A stretch of 64,000 nt of DNA, from contig NZ_CP016268.1 of the NCBI RefSeq assembly GCF_001677435.1, forward strand, positions 1,911,001-1,975,000. The letters are read 5' to 3'. The notes beneath the pieces were generated by a model. It searched no databases, was not told the DNA's origin, and worked only from the letters and a program-made list of their open reading frames with translations. This DNA comes from Woeseia oceani. GTDB taxonomy: Bacteria; Pseudomonadota; Gammaproteobacteria; Steroidobacterales; Woeseiaceae. Positions 9,555 through 19,208 of the stretch are shown here, one piece after another. Numbering within the stretch: position 1 is the first letter of the stretch; each line of letters opens with the position of its first letter. The translations under genes were made by a program, and so were the position numbers.

Positions 9555-10226
9555 ATGGTCGTCTTGCATCACCTGGAGAATTCCCGCTCGCAACGCATCC
9601 TGTGGTTGCTTGAAGAACTGCGCGCAGCCTACGAGCTGAAAACGTATCGCCGTGATCCGGAGACATCACTCGCGCCGCCTGAGTTGCTGGCCATCCATCC
9701 ACTGGGAAAAGCACCGGTGATTACCCATGAGGATCAGGCAATAGCGGAGTCCGGGGCGATCATTGAATACCTGCTTGATCAGTTTGATAGTGCGGGCATC
9801 CTGCAACCGGCGAGATCAACGGCGGCGTATCAGCAGTACCGTTACTGGATGCATTTCGCGGAAGGCAGCTTTATGCCACTGATGGTGATGTCACTGATCT
9901 TCAAGCGGCTGGAGAATGCCAGGATGCCGTTCTTCGCGAAACCCATCGCCAGGAAATTGGTCGGAAAAGTTCGTCAGGCCTACCTGCAGCCAAACACCAA
10001 ACGGGCACTGGATTTCATGGAGTCGACATTGGCCGCGAATGAATGGTTTGGCGGCAGGGAGTTTTCGGCCGCTGATATTCAAATGAGTTTTCCCGTAGAA
10101 GCCGCGGCAGTTCGCGCCGGACTTGATGACTATCCTGCATTGCAGGGCTTTCTGGATCGGATACACGCGCGTCCGGCATACCGACGGGCACTGGAACGGG
10201 GCGGCGAGTTGACGCTGATGCGCTAG
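9555..10226 (+). CDS. Glutathione S-transferase
   Basis: A 223-residue cytosolic GST. The N-terminal thioredoxin-like domain (residues 1-80) carries the SRSQRILWLLEEL helix, the cis-proline segment GKAPVI and the ESGAIIEYL glutathione-binding motif. The all-helical C-terminal domain follows, with SAADIQMSFP near residue 175. The family conjugates or reduces with glutathione; the substrate is not predictable. The ATG has GGAG eight bases upstream. It lies 18 bases after DUF1993 and 26 before the SDR gene, hinting that the operon deals with a reactive or lipophilic compound. Confidence 0.9.
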   Translation: MVVLHHLENSRSQRILWLLEELRAAYELKTYRRDPETSLAPPELLAIHPLGKAPVITHEDQAIAESGAIIEYLLDQFDSAGILQPARSTAAYQQYRYWMHFAEGSFMPLMVMSLIFKRLENARMPFFAKPIARKLVGKVRQAYLQPNTKRALDFMESTLAANEWFGGREFSAADIQMSFPVEAAAVRAGLDDYPALQGFLDRIHARPAYRRALERGGELTLMR

Positions 10227-10252
10227 CTTCAGGTCGTTGCACAGGAGTTGCT

Positions 10253-11212
10253 ATGAAGCTCAAACACACAATCACGTTATTGGTATGGCTGTTGTTCAGT
10301 GTGTCCGCCAACGCTGAACCGGAAGCGCCACAAAAAGCAATCCTGGTGACAGGTGCCAGTTCCGGTATTGGTTTGAACATTACCAGGCGGCTGGCCGCCG
10401 ACGGCTATTTTGTCTACGCCGGCGCGCGCAAGGATCAGGACCTGGCCGACTTGAACGAGATGCACAACGTTCAGGCGGTGCGGCTGGATGTGACTTACCC
10501 GGAACATATCGACGCGGCGGTTGCGAGTATCAGCGATGCGGGGCGTGGCCTGTACGGCGTGGTCAATAACGCCGGTGTCGCCGTGATGGGGCCGCTGATC
10601 GAGACCGACGTAGAGGAACTGGAATGGGTGTTTGACGTAAACGTCTACGGCCCGTATCGGGTCACCAAAGCTTTCGCGCCATTGTTGCTTGAATCCGGCG
10701 GCCGGGTGGTCAATATCACGTCCATTTCAGGCATTCTCAGCGGCGCATTTCTTGGTCACTACAGCATGAGCAAGCACGCACTCGAGGCTTACACCGACGC
10801 GTTGGCGAATGAAATGCAGCCGTTGGGAGTCAGTGTCAGCGCCATAGAACCCGGTAACTACAATTCCAATATTGGTGAGACTATTCGCAACCGGCTGGAA
10901 GATGGCAAGTTTGACCTCGAGGCATCCTTATTCAAGGATCGCCTGCAGTTCCTGAACGGGGCTGTGAATGACCGGTCCCGGTACCGGGAACCGGATGCGG
11001 TATCGGCTGCGGTAGCGCACGCATTGTTTGCTACGCACCCAAAACGGCGCTATATGGTGACGGCTACCAAGAGGGAAGCGGAAATCACCATTCAAAAAGC
11101 CATCGAAGAGGTGGTCCAGCTCAATCAAGATCACGCGCACAGTTTTGATCGTGAGCAACTGCTGCAAATGCTGGATGCAGCACTGCAGCGGGCGCGCCTC
11201 GAACAGAACTGA
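10253..11212 (+). CDS. Exported short-chain dehydrogenase/reductase
   Basis: A 319-residue classical SDR. The Rossmann motif TGASSGIG is at residues 33-40, NNAG at 105-108, and the active site has Ser157/159, Tyr170 and Lys174 (YSMSK). What is odd is the first 21 residues: a basic start, a hydrophobic core (LLVWLLFSV) and a SANA-E cleavage-like site. This is a convincing Sec signal on a family that is normally cytoplasmic because it needs NAD(P). The start has AGGAG five bases upstream. It is the last gene of the five-gene operon and ends just before a terminator. A membrane anchor facing the cytoplasm is the alternative reading. Confidence 0.88.
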   Translation: MKLKHTITLLVWLLFSVSANAEPEAPQKAILVTGASSGIGLNITRRLAADGYFVYAGARKDQDLADLNEMHNVQAVRLDVTYPEHIDAAVASISDAGRGLYGVVNNAGVAVMGPLIETDVEELEWVFDVNVYGPYRVTKAFAPLLLESGGRVVNITSISGILSGAFLGHYSMSKHALEAYTDALANEMQPLGVSVSAIEPGNYNSNIGETIRNRLEDGKFDLEASLFKDRLQFLNGAVNDRSRYREPDAVSAAVAHALFATHPKRRYMVTATKREAEITIQKAIEEVVQLNQDHAHSFDREQLLQMLDAALQRARLEQN

Positions 11213-11227
11213 ACGCATTTCGCAGGC

Positions 11228-11255
11228 AAAAAAACGCCCGCGTATAGCGGGCGTT
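11228..11255 (-). terminator. Rho-independent terminator between SDR operon and fusA
   Basis: A perfect 9-bp stem (11233-11241 with 11247-11255) encloses a 5-base loop and is flanked on its left by seven adenines. Read on the minus strand this is a hairpin followed by seven uridines, ideal for ending the EF-G transcript, which stops coding at 11277. On the plus strand the hairpin is followed only by CTTGTTG, so it may also slow the SDR operon transcript. Confidence 0.9.
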
Positions 11256-11276
11256 CTTGTTGCGCTGTCGCCAGAC

Positions 11277-13361
11277 TTATTTTCTGGCTTTGCGTTCTTT
11301 CGTCTCTTTGACAACCGCTTCCGCAACGTTCGCGGGACAGGCGGCGTAATGATCAAATTCCATAGAGAACTGACCGCGACCCGAGGTCATGGTCCGCAGG
11401 TGACCAATGTAGCCAAACATCTCTGCCAGCGGTGCCTGCGCCTTGACCCGAACGCCGGTGGGGCCAGTGTCCTGCGACTTGATCATGCCGCGACGACGAT
11501 TGAGGTCGCCGATAACGTCGCCCACGTGCTCGTCCGGTGTAAAGACGTCAATCTTCATGATCGGCTCCAGAAGCTGTGGGCCGGCTTTCGGTATCGACTG
11601 ACGGTAGGCAGCACGGGTAGCCAGTTCAAACGCCATGGCGGATGAGTCAACGGCGTGATACGAACCGTCCAGCAAGATGAAGCGAACATCCAGCATCGGG
11701 AAGCCGGCGAGGGTACCTTCGGACAGACAAGCACCGAATGCTTTCTCAATGGCGCTCCAGTACTCGCGTGGCACGTTACCGCCGGTGACCCTGGACTCGA
11801 ACTCATAGCCAGCATTGGTTTCCGCCGGCTCAATCAGGTAATCGATCTTACCGAACTGGCCGGAGCCGCCTGTCTGCTTCTTATGGGTGTAGGAGTCCTC
11901 AACCGACTTGGTGATCGTTTCGCGATAGGCCACCTGCGGCTTGCCAACTTCAACTTCGACGTGATGCGTACGACGCAGAATATCGACCTTGATGTCGAGG
12001 TGCAGTTCGCCCATGCCCATCATGATGGTTTCGCCGGAGTCTTCGTCGGTCATGATGCGGAACGACGGGTCTTCCTGGACCATCTTGTTGAGCGCGACGC
12101 CCATTTTCTCGTTACCTGCTTTGTCTTTCGGCGCAATCGCGATTGAAATCACGGGATCCGGGAACACCATCGGCTCCAGCGTTGCTGGATTGTTTGGATC
12201 GGCAAGCGTGTGGCCCGTCTGGGTGTTCTTCATGCCGAGCAGGGCGATGATGTCACCGGCCTGTGCTGACTCGAGCTCTGTCCGTGAGTTAGCGTGCATC
12301 TCGACGATACGGCCGATGCGTTCGGTCTTGCCTGTGAAGGTGTTAAGTACCGTGTCGCCTTTCTTGATCTTGCCTGAATAGATGCGGGTGAAGGTCAGGG
12401 CGCCGTAACGGTCGTCCATGATCTTAAACGCGAGAGCACGCAACGGCTTGTTGACGTCCACGATGGCGTGGCCGCCGGTTTCGTTGCCTTCCAGGTCGAT
12501 TTCCGGCTGAGGATCAACCTCGGTCGGGTTCGGCAGGTAATCAACAACTGCATTAAGAACGTTCTGTACACCTTTGTTTTTAAAGGAAGAACCGCAGTAG
12601 GTCGGGAAGAAGTCGAGGCCGATGGTGCCTTTGCGGATACAGCGCTTGAGATCCGCAACAGAAGGCTCCTCGCCTTCGAGATACTTCTCCAGCAACGCGT
12701 CGTCCTGTTCGAGGGCGGTTTCGATCAATTTCTCACGCCATTCATCAACCTGCGCCTGCATGTCCGCGGGCACGTCCTGCTCGGTGTACGCCGTGGGGTC
12801 ACCCGAGTCATCCCAGATCCAGGCTTTGCGGGTCAGGAGGTCAACGACACCCTTGAAGTTTTCTTCGATACCGATCGGCAGGACCATAACCAGCGGATTG
12901 GCCGCAAGCACGTCTTTGACCTGCTGCACGACTCGCATGAAGTCCGCGCCGATGCGATCCAGCTTGTTGACGTAAATGATGCGCGCAACGCCGGCGTCGT
13001 TGGCATACCGCCAGTTGGTCTCGGACTGAGGCTCAACACCGCCCGATCCGCAGAATACGCCGATACCGCCGTCCAGTACTTTCAGTGAACGGTAGACCTC
13101 GATGGTGAAATCCACGTGTCCCGGCGTATCGATGACGTTCAGGCGATGACCATTCCACTCACAGCTCGTGGCAGCCGACTGAATCGTGATACCACGTTCC
13201 TGTTCCTGCTCCATGAAGTCGGTGGTTGCGGCGCCATCGTGCACCTCACCGGTTTTGTGGATCTTGCCGGTCAGTTTAAGGATGCGTTCCGTCGTGGTTG
13301 TTTTGCCGGCGTCGACGTGGGCGAAGATGCCGATGTTGCGGTAGATGTTGAGATCTCTCAT
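11277..13361 (-). CDS. fusA: Elongation factor G (stand-alone copy)
   Basis: A 694-residue translational GTPase. It has the P-loop [13 protein letters not shown], switch [21 protein letters not shown] and [10 protein letters not shown], then domains II to V including the GGSGQFGK and PNPTEVDP regions. EF-G drives translocation and, with RRF, ribosome recycling. The gene is not in the usual str operon with rpsL, rpsG and tuf; its neighbours are an SDR and a protease. The DFMEQEQ form (rather than DWMEQEQ) also suggests a second EF-G paralogue, as in pseudomonads where duties are split. Whether another copy exists cannot be seen here. The start lacks a good Shine-Dalgarno sequence. Confidence 0.93.
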   Translation of the reverse strand: MRDLNIYRNIGIFAHVDAGKTTTTERILKLTGKIHKTGEVHDGAATTDFMEQEQERGITIQSAATSCEWNGHRLNVIDTPGHVDFTIEVYRSLKVLDGGIGVFCGSGGVEPQSETNWRYANDAGVARIIYVNKLDRIGADFMRVVQQVKDVLAANPLVMVLPIGIEENFKGVVDLLTRKAWIWDDSGDPTAYTEQDVPADMQAQVDEWREKLIETALEQDDALLEKYLEGEEPSVADLKRCIRKGTIGLDFFPTYCGSSFKNKGVQNVLNAVVDYLPNPTEVDPQPEIDLEGNETGGHAIVDVNKPLRALAFKIMDDRYGALTFTRIYSGKIKKGDTVLNTFTGKTERIGRIVEMHANSRTELESAQAGDIIALLGMKNTQTGHTLADPNNPATLEPMVFPDPVISIAIAPKDKAGNEKMGVALNKMVQEDPSFRIMTDEDSGETIMMGMGELHLDIKVDILRRTHHVEVEVGKPQVAYRETITKSVEDSYTHKKQTGGSGQFGKIDYLIEPAETNAGYEFESRVTGGNVPREYWSAIEKAFGACLSEGTLAGFPMLDVRFILLDGSYHAVDSSAMAFELATRAAYRQSIPKAGPQLLEPIMKIDVFTPDEHVGDVIGDLNRRRGMIKSQDTGPTGVRVKAQAPLAEMFGYIGHLRTMTSGRGQFSMEFDHYAACPANVAEAVVKETKERKARK

Positions 13362-13630
13362 GTCAGTACTTTTTTAGTCGTCAAATTGTAAGGACCACTC
13401 GCAGCAACGGCCCGGCCCGGCAGAGTGTGTTCACACTGCCTGGCACTTGTCGGGAGGCCAGTTTGTCGCCATGGGCGGCTTGCATGTTCGGCGCCGAAGA
13501 GGGGCTGGTTCGCCAGCCCGCGCAACTGCTGTGGGGCCAAATCGGCCGTCGGGCGCGGATAATATCAGCCACATGGCACTATAACCACTGGAAAATATGC
13601 GGGCAGCCCTGTCTTTATGGCCGGGAGCGT

Positions 13631-14314
13631 TCAGCGACGCAGGATCGCCAGCCAGCGGGCCATGTTGAGCAGGCTCATCAGGGAGGCGGCAACGTAGGTG
13701 AGCGCGGCTGCCGTCAGCAGCCGCCGGGCATGCGGCTGGTCTACGCTCTTCAGAATGGACTCCCGCTGCAGCAAGGGCAAGGCGCGACCGAAGCTGGCAT
13801 CAAATTCCGTCGGTAATGTGACCAGGTGGACCAGGATACTGGTCGCGAGCGTCATCAGTCCGCCCAGGAACAGCAGAATGCCGAGCGTGGGCGCGCGAGT
13901 CAGGGCCCCGAGAAACGGCGATACCATCAGCACCAGTGCGCCGACCCGCTCGACGGGCTGCATGATCCGCACGAGCCGCCCACGCCAGCGGAGCGGGCGG
14001 TAGCCCTCGGCATCCTGGATGGCGTGCCCCACTTCGTGAGCGGCGACCGTGATGGCAGTTAAAGAACGCCCGTCAAACTTGTCGTCCGTCAGCCGCACTG
14101 CTTTCGCGGCGGGATCGTAGTGGTCTCCGTCCTTGGTGCGCTCAACGGCTACGGCCTGCAGGCCGGATAAATCGAGCAGGTGGCGCGCAAGTTGAGCGCC
14201 ACTGCCGCTATAGCGATTGGCTGGCGTCGAATAGCGCGACAACACGCGCTTGACCCATATGCCCGGGCCGAAGACCAGTGCGAGTAACAGCAGAGCGAGG
14301 ATGAGGAAAATCAT
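13631..14314 (-). CDS. YugP-type zinc metallopeptidase, membrane protein
   Basis: A 227-residue protein of the neutral zinc metallopeptidase family that includes Bacillus YugP. The HEVGH zinc motif is at residues 93-97 with the expected AAHEVGHAIQDA context. A hydrophobic N-terminal helix and two to three C-terminal helices embed it in the inner membrane. Its cellular substrate is unknown. The gene stands alone, upstream of fusA on the same strand but separated by about 270 bases in which I find no further gene. Confidence 0.88.
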   Translation of the reverse strand: MIFLILALLLLALVFGPGIWVKRVLSRYSTPANRYSGSGAQLARHLLDLSGLQAVAVERTKDGDHYDPAAKAVRLTDDKFDGRSLTAITVAAHEVGHAIQDAEGYRPLRWRGRLVRIMQPVERVGALVLMVSPFLGALTRAPTLGILLFLGGLMTLATSILVHLVTLPTEFDASFGRALPLLQRESILKSVDQPHARRLLTAAALTYVAASLMSLLNMARWLAILRR

Positions 14315-14709
14315 GGCGGGCGATTGTAGCCCACGCGAGCGTTGTCGGCGGCCGCAATCGGCTTCCCTGACGGCCTCAATAAATACCTCCGGCCGGCAAT
14401 GGCGGGCCGGGGTTACCAGGTCATGCCGCCGTTGCCTCCCGGTGTGCTTGCCCCGGGACCTCGACGGTGGAATACCTGGAGTGTCAGCGGACTATGTCAA
14501 ACGGCTGTCGCCATTCACCGAATTTTCGTCCAAATGTGACCAAATTTTTCAGTGTCCGGCGGTGGTACGCGATAGCTGCAGGCTGATGAACACTGGCCAT
14601 GCCTTGAAAATGCCGTTGTCCGCGGGCCAGGAGCAAACTGGCACAAGCATTGCAACACTATCGAGCATTGCGGGACCGCGAAAAATTCAGAACAGGGGAA
14701 TTCGAAACG
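14315..14709. other. Intergenic region with possible sigma-54 promoter
   Basis: A 395-base stretch between the YugP gene and a small gene on the plus strand. I see no convincing coding region. It contains an AT-rich block at about 14520-14550 with a repeated CCAAAT and, near its right end, a sequence matching a -24/-12 promoter (listed separately). Confidence 0.6.
14639..14654 (+). promoter_or_regulatory. Candidate sigma-54 (-24/-12) promoter
   Basis: TGGCACAAGCATTGCA matches the sigma-54 consensus TGGCAC-N5-TTGCA, with exactly ten bases between the GG (14640-14641) and the GC (14652-14653). Transcription would begin near 14665, giving a leader of about 45 bases before the ATG at 14710. No activator-binding site is proven. 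Confidence 0.55.
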
Positions 14710-14946
14710 ATGTCTGCACAATTAATTCAGGACTGGACCGAAAGTCAGGTACTTCTGAAGTTTGGTACGCACAAGGAAGTGAAGTACAAAGTTTACAAAC
14801 ACGGTGAAAAGCATTTTCAGGAAATCCGTGACCTCGACGATGCGCCGATTCATACATTGGAATTGCCACCCGGGCTGGCGATGGAGGCCAACAGCTACGA
14901 GGTACTGTTGCGTTACGTGTTGCTGGACGTTGTGCAACCGCGCTAG
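14710..14946 (+). CDS. Small hypothetical protein (78 aa)
   Basis: A 78-residue soluble protein that I do not recognise. It mixes charged beta-like stretches (VKYKVYKHGEKHF) with a short hydrophobic end (YEVLLRYVLLDVV) and has no signal or membrane segment. The ATG at 14710 is preceded by AGGGGA about ten bases upstream. Upstream lies a well-matched sigma-54-type promoter, so expression may respond to nitrogen, motility or envelope signals through an enhancer-binding protein. The next gene is 78 bases further and may be separate. Confidence 0.65.
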   Translation: MSAQLIQDWTESQVLLKFGTHKEVKYKVYKHGEKHFQEIRDLDDAPIHTLELPPGLAMEANSYEVLLRYVLLDVVQPR

Positions 14947-15024
14947 TTGTTAGATCGTCACCACATTGCCGGGGTGCAACGGACGCGCTAGGGTGTAGGC
15001 CGTTTACGGCTTCCGGACGGACCT

Positions 15025-16398
15025 ATGGCAACCATTGGCGCGGCGTTGAACGCCTTTTCATCGTTCATGTGGGGCACTCCGCTGGTCGTCTTGCTGGTCG
15101 GCGGCGGTATTTTTTTCGTCCTGCATTCCCGGGGGCTGCCGTACCGTTATTTTCGCCATGGTTTCCAGATCATCACCGGGCGCTACGACAATGATTCCGG
15201 CGACCAGGGCGACATCTCGCATTTCAAAGCCCTCGCCACCGCACTGTCGGGGACTCTGGGTCTCGGCAATATAACCGGCGTTGCCGTCGCCATCACTGTC
15301 GGCGGCCCCGGTGCCGTGTTCTGGATGTGGATTACCGCGATCATTGGCATTGCGACCAAGTTTTACACTGCGTCGCTCGCCGTCATGTTTCGCGGCCGCG
15401 ATGATGCGGGCCACTTGCAGGGTGGGCCCATGTACGTCATTCGCGAAGGCCTGGGACGCCGCTGGATGCCGCTGGCCTGGTTGTTCTGCATTGCCGCTTT
15501 GTTCGGTACCTTGCCCATATTCCAGATCAATCAACTGGTGCAGATCATTCGCGATGTGGTTGCCGTGCCCGCGGGTCTCACCCTTGCCGATGATCACCTC
15601 GCATTTGACCTGCTGCTTGGTTTGATTTTCAGCGCGCTGGTATTCGCTGTCATCGTCGGGCGTATTCAGCGGATAGCGAACGTGACCAGCCGGGTGGTTC
15701 CGTTCATGGTGGTTTTCTATTTCGTGTTGACCGCAATATTGCTTGTGCAGAATGCGTCGGAAATTCCCGGCGCTCTGTCGTTGATTGTCAGCGATGCGTT
15801 CAGTGGTCAATCGGTGGCCGGCGGCGCGATCGGTACGGTCATTCTGATAGGCGTGCAGCGCGGTGCATTCTCCAACGAAGCAGGTATAGGCACCGAATCG
15901 CTGGCACACGGTGCTGCGCGTACCAATGAACCCATTCGTGAAGGCCTCGTTGCCATGATCGGGCCGTTCGTTGACACATTGATCGTGTGCACGTGCACGG
16001 CCCTTGCCATTCTGGTCACGGGTGCATGGCAATCTGATGCCGTGGGCGTCACGATGACCAGCAATGCCTTTGAAACAGCCTTTCCGGGATTCGGCGGTTT
16101 GCTGCTGGTGGTCATGGTTTTCTTCCTGAGTATCAGCACGGTGCTGACCTTCAGCTACTACGGCGGCAAGTGCGCGGGTTTCTTGTTCGGGACCCGCTAC
16201 GAGCGCTGGTATATCGGCTTCTACACGGTGTTGATTATCGTGGGCGCGGCCGCTTCGTTACGTGCTGTGATCGGCCTGATTGACGGCATGTACGCCACGA
16301 TGGCTATCCCGACCATGGTCTCGAGTCTCCTGCTGGCGCCGAAAGTCAGGGTAGCGGCAAAGGACTATTTCGCACGTCTTAAAGCCAGCGGCGGCTAG
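15025..16398 (+). CDS. Alanine/glycine:cation symporter (AGCS family)
   Basis: A 457-residue inner-membrane amino-acid carrier of the AGCS family, which imports alanine or glycine with sodium or protons. Family marks are SGTLGLGNITGVAVAI near residue 80, GGPGAVFWMW, the GGPMYVIREGLG motif near residue 135 and RGAFSNEAGIGTESLAHGAA near residue 280. About ten to eleven hydrophobic helices are present. Its place among several peptidase genes fits uptake of released amino acids. The C-terminus is complete. Confidence 0.92.
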   Translation: MATIGAALNAFSSFMWGTPLVVLLVGGGIFFVLHSRGLPYRYFRHGFQIITGRYDNDSGDQGDISHFKALATALSGTLGLGNITGVAVAITVGGPGAVFWMWITAIIGIATKFYTASLAVMFRGRDDAGHLQGGPMYVIREGLGRRWMPLAWLFCIAALFGTLPIFQINQLVQIIRDVVAVPAGLTLADDHLAFDLLLGLIFSALVFAVIVGRIQRIANVTSRVVPFMVVFYFVLTAILLVQNASEIPGALSLIVSDAFSGQSVAGGAIGTVILIGVQRGAFSNEAGIGTESLAHGAARTNEPIREGLVAMIGPFVDTLIVCTCTALAILVTGAWQSDAVGVTMTSNAFETAFPGFGGLLLVVMVFFLSISTVLTFSYYGGKCAGFLFGTRYERWYIGFYTVLIIVGAAASLRAVIGLIDGMYATMAIPTMVSSLLLAPKVRVAAKDYFARLKASGG

Positions 16399-16504
16399 CC
16401 TTATCGGTTGCCATTGAAACGGCGCGATGCTGCGCGCTTCTCTGTATTATTTCTGCCATGGCATCGCCATCCGGCGAGCGCCTATTGTCTTTAGGGAGTC
16501 GTCG

Positions 16505-18046
16505 ATGAATGAGCGAAAGATGTACTTGCCCATTGCCGCCGTGGTGGCGGTGCTGGTCCTGTCAATGCCTGCCGCTTTCGCTGCAGAAACGGCGGACCCG
16601 AAAGTGGCCGAGCCGATCCCGGAGCCGCGTAGTTTCGTGACCGAACACCGTGGCGAATTCAATGGCGTATCCGTGCGTTATACGGCGACCGCTGGCGAAA
16701 CCTACTTGCGTGATGAAGACGGCAAACCCAAAGCGTCCATTTTTACCTTTGCTTATGTGCGAACAGATGCGGCGGGACCACGACCGGTCACGTTTGTCTG
16801 GAACGGTGGCCCCGGTTCGGCCTCGTTATGGCTGCACATGGGCACGTTCGGTCCGAAGCGCGTGGTTGTGCCAAGTGACGCGAAAAATGCCGGTCTGCCG
16901 CCGTATCCGGTGCAGGACGCTACCGAGACCCTGCTTGACGTGACTGACCTGGTCTTTGTTGACCCTGTAGGAACTGGCTATTCGCGGGCGTTGGGAGAAC
17001 ACGAAGGCAAAGAGTTCTGGGGGCTGAACGAAGATGCGTTGTCGATGGCCGAGTTTATCCGCACCTGGGTGACCGAGAATCAACGCTGGAACGCGCCGCG
17101 TTTCTTGCTTGGTGAGAGTTTCGGCACAACCCGCGCAGCGGCGGTGGCCGAAATTCTGGAAACGGATTTCATGCTGCGTTTGAACGGCCTGATATTCGTC
17201 TCGCAGGCGCTCGACTACGCGGGCTCTACGCCGTACGTTCGCGACAATCTCATTTCGCACATAACTTATTTGCCGACGATGGCGGCGACCGCGTGGTACC
17301 ACAACAAAGTTGCGCCGAGGCCCGCATCGATGGAGTCCTTCGTCGCGGAAGCCAGAGCGTTTGCGAGCAATCAGCTGCTGCCGGCGCTCTTCAAAGGCAA
17401 TGCATTGCCCGCCAGCGAACGTGCGGAGATCGTGCGTGGCTTGCAGCGTTACACGGGTTTGTCCAGCGAGTACATCGAGCGTTCGAATCTGCGTATCCAG
17501 GGTTTTCGGTTCGCCAAAGAGTTACTGCGCGAGGAGGGTCATGCGGTAGGTTTGCTCGACGCCCGTTATACCCAGGATCAACTGGATGACCTTGCGGCAG
17601 AGCCTTCCGGCGATGCGGCTGACGGCGCTATCTCGGCGGCTTTCAAGGCTGCGTTGATGCAGTACCTGCGCAGCGACCTGAACGTGGACTGGGATCGCCT
17701 GTACCTGGCCCCGGCGGATAGCAATTTGAACAAGGAATGGCGCTGGAGAACGGCACCTGAGGGCGAAGCCTGGGAACCCTGGCCGGTCAACACGGCGCAT
17801 AATTTGTCGCGAGCCTTGCGGGCGAATCCGGAGTTACGGGTATTGGTGGCGTCGGGCTACTTCGATCTGGTGACCCCGTTCTTCGATGCGGAATTCACCC
17901 TGAATCGCCACGATATCGAGGCCTCCCGAGTCGATTATCGATACTACGAAGGCGGTCACATGATGTACGTGAACGAACCATCGAGGACCCGGCTCCTCGA
18001 CGACACCCGGCAATTCATCCTGCAGCAACTCAGGACAGCGAGATGA
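16505..18046 (+). CDS. Secreted serine carboxypeptidase (S10 family)
   Basis: A 513-residue carboxypeptidase with a cleavable signal (hydrophobic core to about residue 26, AFA-AE). The triad is Ser205 in GESFG, Asp454 in GYFDLVTP and His485 in EGGHMMY; the WNGGPGSAS oxyanion segment lies at residues 99-107. S10 enzymes remove C-terminal residues, often at acid pH. The ATG at 16505 is preceded by AGGGAG and starts the signal peptide cleanly, so I discard a longer in-frame opening at 16427. The stop overlaps the next start by ATGA. Confidence 0.93.
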   Translation: MNERKMYLPIAAVVAVLVLSMPAAFAAETADPKVAEPIPEPRSFVTEHRGEFNGVSVRYTATAGETYLRDEDGKPKASIFTFAYVRTDAAGPRPVTFVWNGGPGSASLWLHMGTFGPKRVVVPSDAKNAGLPPYPVQDATETLLDVTDLVFVDPVGTGYSRALGEHEGKEFWGLNEDALSMAEFIRTWVTENQRWNAPRFLLGESFGTTRAAAVAEILETDFMLRLNGLIFVSQALDYAGSTPYVRDNLISHITYLPTMAATAWYHNKVAPRPASMESFVAEARAFASNQLLPALFKGNALPASERAEIVRGLQRYTGLSSEYIERSNLRIQGFRFAKELLREEGHAVGLLDARYTQDQLDDLAAEPSGDAADGAISAAFKAALMQYLRSDLNVDWDRLYLAPADSNLNKEWRWRTAPEGEAWEPWPVNTAHNLSRALRANPELRVLVASGYFDLVTPFFDAEFTLNRHDIEASRVDYRYYEGGHMMYVNEPSRTRLLDDTRQFILQQLRTAR

Positions 18047-19182
18047 CCGAAAGCCAAAAGACCGCCACGCGGATCGCGCAGGGGCTGCATTACGTTGATA
18101 AGCAGACAGGCAGTGTGATTCCGCCGATACAGCCGTCAACAACGTTTGCGCGCGACGCCGACTACCAGCTCATCGCGGACAATCACAGTTATGCGCGCGA
18201 TCAGAACCCGACGTTTCTTCCCGCTGAGGCGATGCTCTGTGAACTGGAAGGCGGCAGCGACGCGTTGCTGTTCAGCTCGGGCATGGCCGCGGCTATGGCG
18301 GTCGCGCAAACATTGCGCCCGGGCGACCACATCGTAGCGCCAAAGGTCATGTACTGGGGTCTGCGCAACTGGCTGGGTACGTTCTGTTCGCAATGGGGTA
18401 TCGAGCTGGAACTGTTCGATGCCAACGATCCGCGCGGGCTGGATAAAGCGGTACAAGCCGGCAAGACCAAACTGGTCTGGATCGAGTCTCCGTGCAATCC
18501 GACCTGGGACGTTATTGATATTGCGGCGTCTGCGCGTATTGCACATGCGGCCGGCGCGCGTCTCGCGGTGGATTCAACCGTGGCGACACCGGTCCTGACC
18601 CGGCCTTTGCAGCTGGGTGCCGACATTGTCATGCATTCGGCAACCAAGTACCTGAACGGACACGGCGACGTGGTGGCCGGTGCGCTGATCACCGCACGCA
18701 AGGATGAGCATTGGGATGCTATCCGGCGGGTGCGCGCGGACGGTGGTGCGATACTCGGCAGTTTCGAGGCGTGGCTGCTGCAACGCGGTATGCGCACCTT
18801 GTTCCTGCGCGTGCGGGAGGCCAGTCGTTCGGCATTGGCTGTTGCGCAGCACTTTTCCGGTCACCCGAAATTGCTGGGTGTACTTTACCCGGGGCTGCCA
18901 GCACACGCGGGTCACGCTGTGGCCAGCGAACAGATGTCCGGTGGCTACGGTGGCATGTTGTCGTTGCGAGTGACCGGCGGTGCAGCGGCGGCGCTTGAGG
19001 TCGCACGTCGGTGCCAGGTGTTTATTCGTGCGACCTCGTTGGGCGGTGTGGAGAGCCTGATCGAGCACCGCTATTCCATCGAAGGGCCGGACAGCCCGAT
19101 TCCGGCTGACTTGCTGCGCTTGTCGATCGGCATCGAAGATACAGATGATCTGATTCGCGATCTGGAGCAGGCGCTGGCCTGA
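18043..19182 (+). CDS. Cys/Met metabolism PLP-dependent enzyme (cystathionine gamma-synthase/lyase type)
   Basis: A 379-residue fold-type I PLP enzyme of the trans-sulfuration family. Lys202 in HSATKYLNGHGD forms the Schiff base, Asp177 in AVDST holds the pyridine nitrogen, and SSGMAAAMA near residue 80 binds phosphate. The usual YGGTYRLF segment is replaced here by MYWGLRNWL, so the exact reaction (gamma-synthase, gamma-lyase or sulfhydrylase) is open. It is translationally coupled to the S10 peptidase, which is an unusual pairing. A role in using sulfur amino acids from peptides is a possible link. Confidence 0.88.
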   Translation: MTESQKTATRIAQGLHYVDKQTGSVIPPIQPSTTFARDADYQLIADNHSYARDQNPTFLPAEAMLCELEGGSDALLFSSGMAAAMAVAQTLRPGDHIVAPKVMYWGLRNWLGTFCSQWGIELELFDANDPRGLDKAVQAGKTKLVWIESPCNPTWDVIDIAASARIAHAAGARLAVDSTVATPVLTRPLQLGADIVMHSATKYLNGHGDVVAGALITARKDEHWDAIRRVRADGGAILGSFEAWLLQRGMRTLFLRVREASRSALAVAQHFSGHPKLLGVLYPGLPAHAGHAVASEQMSGGYGGMLSLRVTGGAAAALEVARRCQVFIRATSLGGVESLIEHRYSIEGPDSPIPADLLRLSIGIEDTDDLIRDLEQALA

Positions 19183-19208
19183 GATAGTTCTGATAAACGG
19201 GCAAAGGG

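Noticed and set aside
12468-13088. A 206-codon plus-strand frame inside fusA
   Set aside because: Antisense shadow of a highly conserved GTPase region.
15058-16032. A 324-codon frame opposite the AGCS symporter
   Set aside because: The sequence is rich in His, Gln and Asn without helices or motifs, while the sense strand encodes a clear membrane carrier.
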